64,000 nucleotides of DNA from Stenotrophomonas sp. 57 (lineage in GTDB: Bacteria > Pseudomonadota > Gammaproteobacteria > Xanthomonadales > Xanthomonadaceae), in NCBI RefSeq assembly GCF_030291075.1, contig NZ_CP127407.1:2168001-2232000 (forward strand), read 5' to 3'. Shown here in pieces: positions 43,105-51,262 of the stretch. A program made the position numbers and the translations under genes. The first letter of the stretch is position 1. Every line of letters begins with the position of its first letter. The notes under the pieces were generated by a model that did not search any database, had not been told where the DNA came from, and worked only from the letters and a program-made list of their open reading frames with translations.

Positions 43105-45338
43105 GGGTGGTCTCCTGTGGAACGGGGTAGGGTGAAGTGGATCGTGGCGCCCTTGCCGGGTTCGCCTTCGGCCCAGGTGCGGCCGCCATGGCGGCCAATG
43201 ATGCGACGCACGTTGGCCAGGCCGATGCCGGTGCCCTCGAATTCCTCGACGTGATGCAGGCGCTGGAACACGCCGAACAGCTTGTCCACATAGCGCATGT
43301 CGAAGCCGCAGCCGTTGTCGCGCACGAAGAAGTGGTCTTCATCGTCGCTGCGTTCGTGGCCGACCTCGATCACTGCCTCGTCGCGCTCGCGGGTGAACTT
43401 GACCGCATTGGACAGCAGGTTCTGCCAGACCAGGCGCAGCATCGTCGGGTCTGCTTCCACCTCCGGCAGTGGCGCCATCGTCCACTGCACCTCGCGGCCG
43501 GCGTAGTCCAGCGCCAGACTCTTGCGGACATCCTCGGCCAGCATGGCCATGTCCAGCCGTACCCGTCCCAGCGTGGAGCGTCCCATCTGCGAAAAGCTGA
43601 GCAGGTCGTCCACCAGCGTGCCGGCGGACTTGGCCGATTCCACGATCGTGTCCAGGAAGCGCCGTTCGGTCTCGTTGAGGCGCTCACCGGCCGAGCTGCC
43701 CAGCAACTCCGAATAACCGACGATGTGGCGGAAGGGGGCGCGCAGGTCGTGGCTGACCGAGTAGGAGAATGCCTCCAGTTCCTTGTTGCTGCGCAGGAGC
43801 TGCTCGTTCAGCTCGGCCATCTCCTCGGCCTTGCGCAGCACGATGTCGACGATCGCTGTGCGCATCTCGTGCGCGGCATCGCGATCGGCGTCGCCCCATG
43901 GCAGGCTGCGCTGCTGCACGGTCTCCTTCCATGCCTCGAAGGAGTGGCGTGGAGACAGCACGACATCCGGCGCTGCGGTCTTTCGTGGGTCGCCACCCCA
44001 GCTGACAGTGCGCACCACCTCTGGGCGGAACCACATCAGGTAGCTGTCATGCAGCTGCGAGATGGAGACGGCCAGCAGGCCACTGGCCACCCCCGCCAGG
44101 CGCGCGCCCAGCGCCCAGTCGGCGGTGAGATGATCGGTGCAGTAGATTTCCTGGCCGGCATGCTGCGTGGACAACCAGTCTGCCAGTGCCAGGACGTCGC
44201 TCGCAGAAGGGCACTGACCAAGACGCATGCATTCGCCCTTGTGCACGATGGCCGCGCCAGCGGCACCGGTCAGGGACAGCAGGCTTGCCTCATCCAGGCG
44301 CAGCGCGGCAATGAAGTCCTCGTCGCCGGCCATGCGTGCGAGCAGCTTGACCAACACGGAACGGCGAGCCACGCGTTCTTCGATCGCGCGTGCGCGCTCC
44401 TTCAGGGCAATCTGCAGCGACAGGATCTGGCCCATGAGCTCGCAGGCCGTGCGCACGTGATAGGGCAGCCGGCGCGGCTGCACCGTATGGCACGACACCA
44501 GTCCCCACAACTGGCCCTCATGGACCAGTGAGACCGACATTGATGCCCCGGTACCCATGTTGCGCATGTACTGCAGGTGCACCGGCGAGACGCTGCGCAG
44601 CACGGCCAGGCTCAGGTCGGTCGGCGGTGCGTCGCGATGCTCTTCGGCCCGCATCAACGGGGCCGGGGTGTAGTTGTTGTCCGCGATCAGGCGCACCCGG
44701 TTGCGGCGGTAGAGTTCGCGGGCCTGGGCGGGAATGTCGGATTCAGGAAAACGCAGGTCCAGATAGGAAGGCAACAGGCCATTGCCTTCTTCCGCCACCA
44801 CGATGCCGTTCCAGCCGGCGTCGAACTGATAGACCAGGGTGCGGTCGAAGCCGGTGAGCCGGCGCATGTGCGCGGCGGCCAGCTGGCACAGGTCTTCCAC
44901 TGTTGTGGCCGATTCGATGTCGGTCATGAGCTCGCGGATGGCCGGATACAGCTCTTCAAGCGAACCGGACTGGCCCGCAATCGGCGCTTCAAGCTCGACA
45001 AGGAGGTCGGTGGCGGAGCGATGCACCAGCAGCTGATGGCGGCCGTGGCCATCCAGGTGAACGGCGCCCACGTGCGCACTGGTGCCGATGGTGGCCTTCT
45101 GGAGCAACGCCTGGAACGGTGCCAGCACACCGCCGAGCACCTCGCTGACGTGCTGCAGCAGCGGCTCACCGAACTGCTGCAGCACACTCGGCTGACTGAT
45201 GGCACGCTCGCGCACCCGCAACGACTGCGGCTCCAGCACCAGCAGCACTCCATAGGGCTGGATCGCGCCGGGTGTGTGGATGGGTTCGCGCGCACAACGG
45301 GACAGCGCAAGGTCGGGCGTGGACTGGGCAGAAGGCAT
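43101..45338 (-). CDS. bphP: Bacteriophytochrome histidine kinase
   Basis: 745 residues from the ATG at 45338 (an in-frame TTG just upstream is ignored). Red/far-red photoreceptor. The chromophore-binding Cys is in LSRCAREPIHTPGAIQPYGVL, as in biliverdin-binding BphPs. The GAF domain has DLRFPESDIPAQARELYRRNRVRLI and LQYMRNMGTGASMSVSLVHEGQLWGLVSCHTVQPR; the PHY domain tongue has MWFRPEVVRTVSWGGDPRK. HisKA is FSYSVSHDLRAPFRHIVGYSELL and HATPase FFVRDNGCGFDMRYVDKLFGVFQRLHHVEEFEGTGIGLANV. No heme oxygenase (bphO) lies next to it. Confidence 0.95.
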   Translation of the reverse strand: MPSAQSTPDLALSRCAREPIHTPGAIQPYGVLLVLEPQSLRVRERAISQPSVLQQFGEPLLQHVSEVLGGVLAPFQALLQKATIGTSAHVGAVHLDGHGRHQLLVHRSATDLLVELEAPIAGQSGSLEELYPAIRELMTDIESATTVEDLCQLAAAHMRRLTGFDRTLVYQFDAGWNGIVVAEEGNGLLPSYLDLRFPESDIPAQARELYRRNRVRLIADNNYTPAPLMRAEEHRDAPPTDLSLAVLRSVSPVHLQYMRNMGTGASMSVSLVHEGQLWGLVSCHTVQPRRLPYHVRTACELMGQILSLQIALKERARAIEERVARRSVLVKLLARMAGDEDFIAALRLDEASLLSLTGAAGAAIVHKGECMRLGQCPSASDVLALADWLSTQHAGQEIYCTDHLTADWALGARLAGVASGLLAVSISQLHDSYLMWFRPEVVRTVSWGGDPRKTAAPDVVLSPRHSFEAWKETVQQRSLPWGDADRDAAHEMRTAIVDIVLRKAEEMAELNEQLLRSNKELEAFSYSVSHDLRAPFRHIVGYSELLGSSAGERLNETERRFLDTIVESAKSAGTLVDDLLSFSQMGRSTLGRVRLDMAMLAEDVRKSLALDYAGREVQWTMAPLPEVEADPTMLRLVWQNLLSNAVKFTRERDEAVIEVGHERSDDEDHFFVRDNGCGFDMRYVDKLFGVFQRLHHVEEFEGTGIGLANVRRIIGRHGGRTWAEGEPGKGATIHFTLPRSTGDHP

Positions 45339-45496
45339 CAACGGAGGGACTCATGTTTCATGGATTGCTGGAAAAGCCCAGCGATACATCCGGCTAGCAG
45401 GGATGGTGAAGCAAAATCACGCATTCGCCTACCACCTGATGCATGTGAAGGCCGTTTCATTCAAACCTGAATTCTTCATCTACGCAACGGCGGACG

Positions 45497-45898
45497 ATGT
45501 GTAAGGCGTCCGTGCAAATGTTTTGCATCCACTGCATATCGGCTGCACGCCAGCTCGACAGCGATTGCCCTACCGTGGATCCACCTTCAACCGTTGCCAC
45601 GCCCGTGAACCTGCAGACGCTGCCATCTCTTCCGTACCGCATGCTGCCTGACAGCTGCCAGTTTGAACTGTTGGATGTGGATGCCCTGCAGGATCCTGCC
45701 AGCGGCCGTCTTCTTCACCTGTACTCACTGGTGGCCCGCTGCCTTTCCTGCGAAACGGTGTTCAAGGCAGAGGAAGGCCGAGGGTTGGTGAGCCATTCCG
45801 CAGCCAGAGTGGTGCGCTGCCCCACCGGCTGTGGCCAGCAGGCCTTCAAGTCCTCGCTGCTGCGGGCGTGGCGCCCGCAGGCCATCGCCCAAGCGTGA
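45497..45898 (+). CDS. Small Cys-rich hypothetical protein
   Basis: 133 residues. CLSC and later CPTGC could form a zinc site; the N-terminus also has CIHC. A GTG at 45605 would give a shorter protein of 97 residues beginning NLQTLPSLPYRML; the true start is uncertain. The C-terminal part (LLHLYSLVARCLSCETVFKAEEGRG) looks most protein-like. No family recognised. It lies between the divergent bphP and the convergent tspO. Confidence 0.5.
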   Translation: MCKASVQMFCIHCISAARQLDSDCPTVDPPSTVATPVNLQTLPSLPYRMLPDSCQFELLDVDALQDPASGRLLHLYSLVARCLSCETVFKAEEGRGLVSHSAARVVRCPTGCGQQAFKSSLLRAWRPQAIAQA

Positions 45899-45914
45899 CT
45901 CAGATCTGTTGCGC

Positions 45915-46400
45915 TCACAGCAGTGCGGGATTGGCGCGCCAGACCGCGTAGTTCAGCGCGCAGGCAAACACGATCCAGGCCAGGTAGGGCAGCAGCATTG
46001 CTGCGGCAGTGCGACTGATGCGCGCAAACCTGACGATCGTGGCGCACACCAGCGCAATCAGCAAAACAATGTCCGCGAACGCAAGGGCGCCAAGTTTCCA
46101 GCCGAAGAACAGCCAGCTCCACAGTGCGTTGACGGCCAACTGCAACAGATAGAGCCGCAGTGCCGGTTGCGCGCCGCGCCAGCCGCGCTCCCGCCAGACC
46201 CGCCAAGCCGCAACCGCCATCAGCGCATAGAGCAGCGTCCAAACAGGGCCAAACACGCCAGCCGGCGGCGCCCACGCCGGCAAGGCAAGCGAGGCATAGA
46301 AGGTGGCCGCCGATGAAGACGCCCACGCGCCCAATGCGGCCGCAGCGAAGGTGATCGCCAACCAGCCCAGAAACCCGGAAATCTGTGTGCCTCGCTTCAT
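45915..46400 (-). CDS. tspO: TspO/MBR family tryptophan-rich sensory protein
   Basis: 161 residues, five membrane helices. TspO signature: LALPAWAPPAGVFGPVWTLLYALMAVAAWRVW, LYLLQLAVNALWSWLFFGWKLGALAFADIVLL, and C-terminal LPYLAWIVFACALNYAVWRANP. TspO binds porphyrins and is linked to tetrapyrrole-, oxygen- and light-related regulation. Its presence one gene from a biliverdin photoreceptor fits, but no direct link can be shown from sequence. Confidence 0.94.
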   Translation of the reverse strand: MKRGTQISGFLGWLAITFAAAALGAWASSSAATFYASLALPAWAPPAGVFGPVWTLLYALMAVAAWRVWRERGWRGAQPALRLYLLQLAVNALWSWLFFGWKLGALAFADIVLLIALVCATIVRFARISRTAAAMLLPYLAWIVFACALNYAVWRANPALL

Positions 46401-46474
46401 TTCGATACCGCTCCATGCTCCGTATGCCGTTGCATACGCATGAAAGCGGCATTTGGATGCAGGCGCCGCAGCTT

Positions 46475-48658
46475 TCAGTCTGACGACCCGCCAGTGCTTG
46501 CAGGCAGCAGGGAAGGGCGCTGGTCAAACCACTCGCGCGCCTTGGTCAGGTGCCACTGGCGCTGGTCGCCATCCAGCTCGATGCCCGCTCCCAGCAGCCC
46601 CCAGCGCAGATAAAGGTCACCGCGCTTGCGCTGTTCCAGCAGATCCAGTCGCGCGCGCACCGACAGCCGATCATTCTCGGCGTGCAGGCCATCGATCACC
46701 AGATGGCCGGGGCGCCAGCGCAGCCTGGCCTGTGCATCCACCTGGCCGGAATCCAGCAGCGACAAGGTCCAGCGCGGGTAGTCCGTGCGCTCGGCAAACA
46801 GAGCCAGCAAGGGCCGTGCATCGCTGAGTGTCAGGTCGGTGGTGGCGTCCACCTGGAAGGGCGATTGCGCATCGATGCGGCCGCGCCTGAAGGCCGCACG
46901 CCCCTTCCACCGGGTCGAGCGTTCAGTGCCGGCAATCTGCACGTTGCGTAGCTCGACGGTGGTGCCGGACAGGTCGAAATGACGTTGGTTGAAGTCGCCC
47001 CGGCGCAGTGTTGCGTTCACGTCCACATCGCCGCCCATGTCCAAGCCGGCAACCTTGGCGCTGGTGTTGCGCCCCTGCAGGTGGGCCGTGCCATGGCCAA
47101 CGCGGCCGTCGGTATCGAGGACGGCATCACCGCTGAGCGAGCCGGTGCCGCGCAGCAGGCGCACCTGTTTTGAACCGAGATAACGGTTGTAGGCGGACAG
47201 ATCCGGAATCGTGGCCTTGCTGAAGCTCAGATGCGCGCGCACCCCCTTGCGCAGTTCCTGCAGGCGGCCGTCGCCGGTCAGGTCCAAGGCCAGATCGCGG
47301 CCGTCGAACAGCCGAACATCCTTGGCGTCGGTGGGGCGGGCGGTGAAGCGGGGCAGGCGGACCGCAAGCAGCGCCTGATTCGGAGTACCTGACTTCAGCT
47401 CCCCATGCGCGCTGGCGGTACCGGCAAGCCGGACGCCCGCCACCTCGGCAACCGCCTCGGCAGAGGGAATGTCCACCGTGCTGCCTTCGCTCAGCTCGCC
47501 ATTGTGCAGGCGCAGGTCGGCCTTCAGCGTGCCGCCGCCGTCGAGTTGCAGCCACGGCTTGCGGACGAACAGGGCAGGGATCCAGTTGAGCGAGGTGAAT
47601 GTCCATTCGCCGCGTACCGTACCTGAACTGCGCTCCAGCAACTGGCCCGGATCCTGAAAGGGGATTTCACGGCCGGTGATGTGCAGGTCCGCGTCCACTT
47701 CGCTGCCTGAGCCGGGCCGTGGTGGCAGGCGTGCCTGCAGGCGCAGGTCGTTGGCCACGTTGAGCTGAAGGGCCAGCATGCCGCGGTCTGGAGCCCCGTC
47801 GCCAAGATAGAGCGGCACCTGCCAGAGAGCGCGGTCGCCGGGTTGCAGCTGACCATCGATCAGGTGTGCCGAGAGCTGCAGGCGGCCCGGGACCGGGGCG
47901 CTGGAGATCTTCGGGGTGGTGGCATCCGTATCCATGCGCAGGCCCTGGCTGCGTGCATCAACGTCCAGCTGGGCATGCAGAATCTTCAGTTTGGCCAGCC
48001 CAGGCGCCTGGTCACGATAGTGGCGTGGGAAGCTGAAGCGCGCAGCCAGGTTCATGCCGCCCAGCAGCTGCACCCCGTCGAAACTGGTGTCTGCACCCTT
48101 GAATGTGACTGTTGAATCCAGCAGTTCCGAGGGACCGCCGCGCAGCTGCTTGACGAAGCCGACCGTGCCCTGGCCCTTGCCGATGATCAGCAGCTTGCCG
48201 AAACGGGCGCTGCGGATGCTGTCGCTGTGGATGGCATCGAAACGCAGCGTCCACCCTTGGTCGCTGCGCGGGGGTGGCGGAATGGCCTCTTCAACACGGC
48301 TGATCTCGGCCGATACGCCCGTGGCCTGCAGGCGCGGAACCCGTACTTCGCGCCGGAACAGCGGCAGGACTGCCAGCCTGGCGCTTGCCCGATCGGCGTG
48401 CAGCACGTAGACGGTGTGGTTGACGTGGCCGCGCATGTGCACGTTCCAGGCGATCACGTGGCCGGGGAGTAGCGTGATGGCCGGGCCCGTGGTCATCACG
48501 AACTTGTGCGGCTTGCGGTTGGTGACCTGGTCGAACAGTGGTGTGTTGAGGAAGATGTTGCCGGCCAGGAGGTACAGCGCGTACAGGCCCAGTGCAATGT
48601 AGCCAGCCACGCGCCATCGGTGGAACCGGTGTCGAATGCGCGCGGGCGTAGGGGACAT
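46475..48658 (-). CDS. Large membrane-anchored AsmA/TamB-like protein
   Basis: 727 residues from the ATG at 48658. One N-terminal helix (VAGYIALGLYALYLLAGNIFL) is followed by a long periplasmic, beta-strand-rich region with no Cys clusters. Repeated phrases such as LDVDARSQGLRMD, TLKADLRLHNGELSEG, LAGTASAHGELKSG, GTVELRNVQIAG-like segments and GHLVIDGLHAENDRLSVRARLDL are typical of AsmA/DUF748-type bridge proteins, which carry lipids between membranes. The family call is by pattern; the specific role is unknown. Confidence 0.72.
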   Translation of the reverse strand: MSPTPARIRHRFHRWRVAGYIALGLYALYLLAGNIFLNTPLFDQVTNRKPHKFVMTTGPAITLLPGHVIAWNVHMRGHVNHTVYVLHADRASARLAVLPLFRREVRVPRLQATGVSAEISRVEEAIPPPPRSDQGWTLRFDAIHSDSIRSARFGKLLIIGKGQGTVGFVKQLRGGPSELLDSTVTFKGADTSFDGVQLLGGMNLAARFSFPRHYRDQAPGLAKLKILHAQLDVDARSQGLRMDTDATTPKISSAPVPGRLQLSAHLIDGQLQPGDRALWQVPLYLGDGAPDRGMLALQLNVANDLRLQARLPPRPGSGSEVDADLHITGREIPFQDPGQLLERSSGTVRGEWTFTSLNWIPALFVRKPWLQLDGGGTLKADLRLHNGELSEGSTVDIPSAEAVAEVAGVRLAGTASAHGELKSGTPNQALLAVRLPRFTARPTDAKDVRLFDGRDLALDLTGDGRLQELRKGVRAHLSFSKATIPDLSAYNRYLGSKQVRLLRGTGSLSGDAVLDTDGRVGHGTAHLQGRNTSAKVAGLDMGGDVDVNATLRRGDFNQRHFDLSGTTVELRNVQIAGTERSTRWKGRAAFRRGRIDAQSPFQVDATTDLTLSDARPLLALFAERTDYPRWTLSLLDSGQVDAQARLRWRPGHLVIDGLHAENDRLSVRARLDLLEQRKRGDLYLRWGLLGAGIELDGDQRQWHLTKAREWFDQRPSLLPASTGGSSD

Positions 48659-48791
48659 GTATTGCTCTAGGGACTGGGATGAACTCAACTATTGCTGAGC
48701 GCGCTGCGGCGCCGCGTGAAGCATCCATGTGGCCCAGGCTGGATTCTGGTAGTGTCCGGCCAGGTCATTCGCTGAGATCTGCAGGAGCCGC

Positions 48792-49271
48792 GTGGAGATT
48801 CGACCTGCCAACGCCGGCGATTTCGACGTCATGTGGGGCCTGTTCAAGGCCGCCATTGCGCCGCAGGACGCACTGCCGTTTGCCGGCTCGTACGAGGCAG
48901 GTACGTTCCGGAGTCACTGGTTCCAGGCCCAGATGCCGCATGTGGCCGTACTGGAGGGCCAGGTTGTCGGGATGTACAAGATGGGCGCGAATTTTCCCGA
49001 CCTGGGCTCTCATGTGGCCAGCGCGACCTATCTGGTGGATGCGTCGTTACAAGGGCGTGGGGTAGGCCGTGCGCTGGTTGAACACAGCCTGGAGCAGGCG
49101 AGGGCGCAAGGGTTCCTGGCCATGCAGTTCAATTACGTGGTCAGCACCAATGCTCCAGCCGTAGCGCTGTACCGGAAGTTGGGGTTCGAGGTGGTGGGCA
49201 CGCTGCCGAAGGCGTTCCAGCATGGGAAGTTGGGTCTGGTGGATGTCTTTGTGATGCACAGGTTTCTGTAG
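48792..49271 (+). CDS. GNAT family N-acetyltransferase
   Basis: 159 residues, GTG start at 48792 with AGGAG just upstream. GNAT fold: EIRPANAGDFDVMWGLF at the start, the acetyl-CoA loop VDASLQGRGVGRALVEHSLEQARAQGF, then NAPAVALYRKLGFEVVGTLPKAF. It transfers an acetyl group from acetyl-CoA; substrate unknown. Transcribed alone. Confidence 0.9.
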   Translation: MEIRPANAGDFDVMWGLFKAAIAPQDALPFAGSYEAGTFRSHWFQAQMPHVAVLEGQVVGMYKMGANFPDLGSHVASATYLVDASLQGRGVGRALVEHSLEQARAQGFLAMQFNYVVSTNAPAVALYRKLGFEVVGTLPKAFQHGKLGLVDVFVMHRFL

Positions 49272-50711
49272 GCTGGCGCGGGCACCCGGTTTCGTGCGGG
49301 TTGCCTGTCCGATTGATTTCGGAGGACCAGTAATGACCACGTCCACCGGATCTCCCTCCGCTGCACCCTTCCGGCAACGCACGCTCTTTCGATGGATCGT
49401 CCTCCTTACCTTGCTGGCCTGGGTGTTTACTGCCGTCGTCCTTGCCATTGGCGGTCGGCCTGTTCCAGCCAGGCTCCGCGCTGTTGCGCCCCTGATCGAC
49501 GGTCCGTGGAAATTCCACGTTGGTGACGATTCGCGCTGGGCGGGCATCCCGGTCGATGACGCGTCCTGGGAAACACTCGACCTCAGTGCGCCGGCCAGCA
49601 GCATCGACGGAGACGTGGGGCTGCCCAACTATGTAAGCGGGTGGATGGCGCATGACCACTATGGTTACCAGGGATATGCCTGGTATCGACGCACACTTTC
49701 GATTCCAGAGGGAGACCGCGCATGGGACATCCTGGGGCCTACCGCCGTGGAAGATGGCTACGAACTCTTCTGGAACGGTGATCGCCTGGGAGGATCGGGC
49801 AGGCTAGGGGACGCGCCTCGCGTGGTGGGCACGCGGCCGATGATCTTTCCGCTTCCAGCAGATGCAGCAGGAACGCAGGAAGTTATCGCCGTAAGAGTGT
49901 TCATGCAGCCCGGCAGCGCTGTTGGCCCTGCAAGCGGCGGTATCCATATGGCGCCGACACTCGCCCCACGACCGGAGAGCCAGGCGCTGTTCCACATTCA
50001 ATGGTGGCGTACCGTTGCAGGCTATATCGTGGAGGTGGTCGAGCCATTGGCCATGATCATGGTAATCGTGCTGGCATCGGCGCTTCGCCAGCGCAGCAGC
50101 CATCAATCGTTCATTGCCGTCGTCTGTGCATTGCGCTCCTGCTTTCCGCCGTCAAGCGGCTCGACAACGCGATCGTCTCCTGGACGGATCTGCTCAGTCT
50201 TCCGACGTATACATGGTTGAACAACGCGCTTTGGATGCCGCTCAGCCTTGTTGCCTGGGCACTGGCGTGGAATCGCTGGGTACTTCCTCCCTCGCGGACG
50301 ATCGATGCCAGCGCGCTGACACTTGCAGCGCTGGGGATTGTGGTAGGTGCCATAGGGGCCGCCTCACTCACGCAGGTCTTCCGACTGGGTACGCTCGGGT
50401 TGCTGCTGGCCATCGCCGTGCGAATCTTCCGTCAAGGGCCTATGCGTGGCTTTGCGCTTATCGTGATGCTGGTGATCGCCATATCGCAGTACACGAGCGA
50501 ACTCGGCGCGCTGGGTGTTCCGACGATCTGGTTCCCGTTTGGCATCGGGGTCACGCTGACGCAGTACGTGTACGGGATTGCCATTCCGTTGCTGGCGGTG
50601 TTGATCGGGCAGAGTCTGACAGTTGGAGAGTTGCCGCCACAGGCAGGGGTTTCAGGTACAGGGGGGGTTATGGGTCTGTGGGGAGGTTGTCGGTCTGCGC
50701 TCGATGGGCGG

Positions 50712-50739
50712 CGTGAACATAATATACATTATGCGCAAT
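50712..50739 (-). other. dif: dif site (XerC/XerD recombination site)
   Basis: Read on the minus strand, 23 of 28 positions equal E. coli dif, including 22 consecutive bases. The XerC arm ends GCGCATAA, the central hexamer is TGTATA, and the XerD arm starts TTATGTT. It is followed by two phage-like small ORFs. FtsK, which activates recombination at dif, is encoded at 3560 in the same window, and GGGNAGGG octamers switch strand here. Confidence 0.85.
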
Positions 50740-50851
50740 GCTGTATCGGGCTGGCGCAGCCCTTGTCGGCTCCGCATGGCACTGGCTGGGCCTCTGGCTT
50801 GGCTCCTGCCTGCGCCCTCAGACCCCGGCCAAGGATGAGATCGCGGCATGA
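50738..50851 (+). CDS. Small membrane-type ORF next to dif (37 residues)
   Basis: MLYRAGAALVGSAWHWLGLW is followed by LGSCLRPQTPAKDEIAA. The start codon overlaps the last two bases of dif and the stop overlaps the next gene by ATGA, suggesting coupling. A single hydrophobic helix with a charged tail is what filamentous-phage minor proteins look like. No Shine-Dalgarno is clear, so this is tentative. Confidence 0.35.
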   Translation: MLYRAGAALVGSAWHWLGLWLGSCLRPQTPAKDEIAA

Positions 50852-51228
50852 TTGAGTTCGACCCGCACCACCGTATCGAGTTGACCGGCCCTTGGGCCGG
50901 TTTTTCTTTCCTCGGTGATCGGCTGATCACCCCCGAAGGCCGCGAACTGCTCCCGGAAGATCTGGCCTGGCTGTCGCTCACCGCGTGCCAAGCGCAGGAA
51001 TGGCGCCGGATGATGGAAGCTGCCCGTTCGGCGCCGTCGATCAACAGTCCCAGAAATGTGCACAATCGAGACGCCGGCATTCGCCATCATCCTGCCACTG
51101 TCGTCAATCTGCGGGATGTTGTCAGCCGACGCAAAGAGCGTTCGGCGATAGCGATGGCTGGACCCGACGCCGAGCCGCCCGCAGCCGTCCTGCCGGTGCC
51201 GGGGCCGAAACGCCGCCAGCGCGTGTGA
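50848..51228 (+). CDS. Phage-like small protein (DUF3653-like candidate)
   Basis: 126 residues. The opening IEFDPHHRIELTGPWAGFSFLGDRLITPEGRELLPEDLAWLSLTACQAQEWRRM resembles the TGPWAGW...L.(T/S)PEG...P.DL pattern of small proteins carried by filamentous phages of Xanthomonas and Stenotrophomonas. The C-terminal half is low-complexity, Pro/Ala/Arg-rich. Bases 50884-50905, inside the gene, form a perfect terminator-like stem plus TTTTT. Filamentous phages of this group integrate at dif, so a remnant is plausible. Confidence 0.5.
   Translation: MIEFDPHHRIELTGPWAGFSFLGDRLITPEGRELLPEDLAWLSLTACQAQEWRRMMEAARSAPSINSPRNVHNRDAGIRHHPATVVNLRDVVSRRKERSAIAMAGPDAEPPAAVLPVPGPKRRQRV
50884..50908 (+). terminator. 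Intrinsic terminator-like hairpin inside a coding sequence
   Basis: ACCGGCCC/GGGCCGGT is followed by TTTTCTTT. It encodes the LTGPWAGFSF stretch of the gene at 50848. It would stop transcripts entering from the dif side after about 170 bases. Confidence 0.55.
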
Positions 51229-51237
51229 GGCGCTTCC

Positions 51238-51256
51238 GTAGGGGCGCTGCCCCTAC
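51238..51256. repeat. GTAG-flanked palindrome (SMAG-like)
   Basis: GTAGGGGC-GCT-GCCCCTAC, perfect. It lies between the phage-like gene and the convergent low-GC gene and may end both transcripts. Confidence 0.55.
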
Positions 51257-51262
51257 ACCCCG

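Larger units (their letters stand above)
49333..50855 (+). pseudogene. Frameshifted 7TM receptor-like membrane protein with extracytoplasmic jelly-roll domain
   Basis: The frame opens at MTTSTGSPSAAPFRQRTLF with one membrane helix, then a beta-sandwich of the GH2-N/DISMED type (PLIDGPWKFHVGDDSRWAGIPVDDASWETLDLS, YQGYAWYRRTLSIP, YELFWNGDRLGGSG), then the first helix of a membrane domain. Around 50125-50140 the coding sense moves to another frame, where LLLSAVKRLDNAIVSWTDLL and five or six further helices continue until about 50640. A one- or two-base indel explains this. The tail after LAVLIGQSLTVGELP has no output domain and runs across the dif site to the only in-frame stop at 50855, so truncation is also likely. 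Confidence 0.65.

Noticed and set aside
43137-44531. 464-residue plus-strand frame opposite bphP
   Set aside because: Antisense shadow; bphP has every phytochrome motif.
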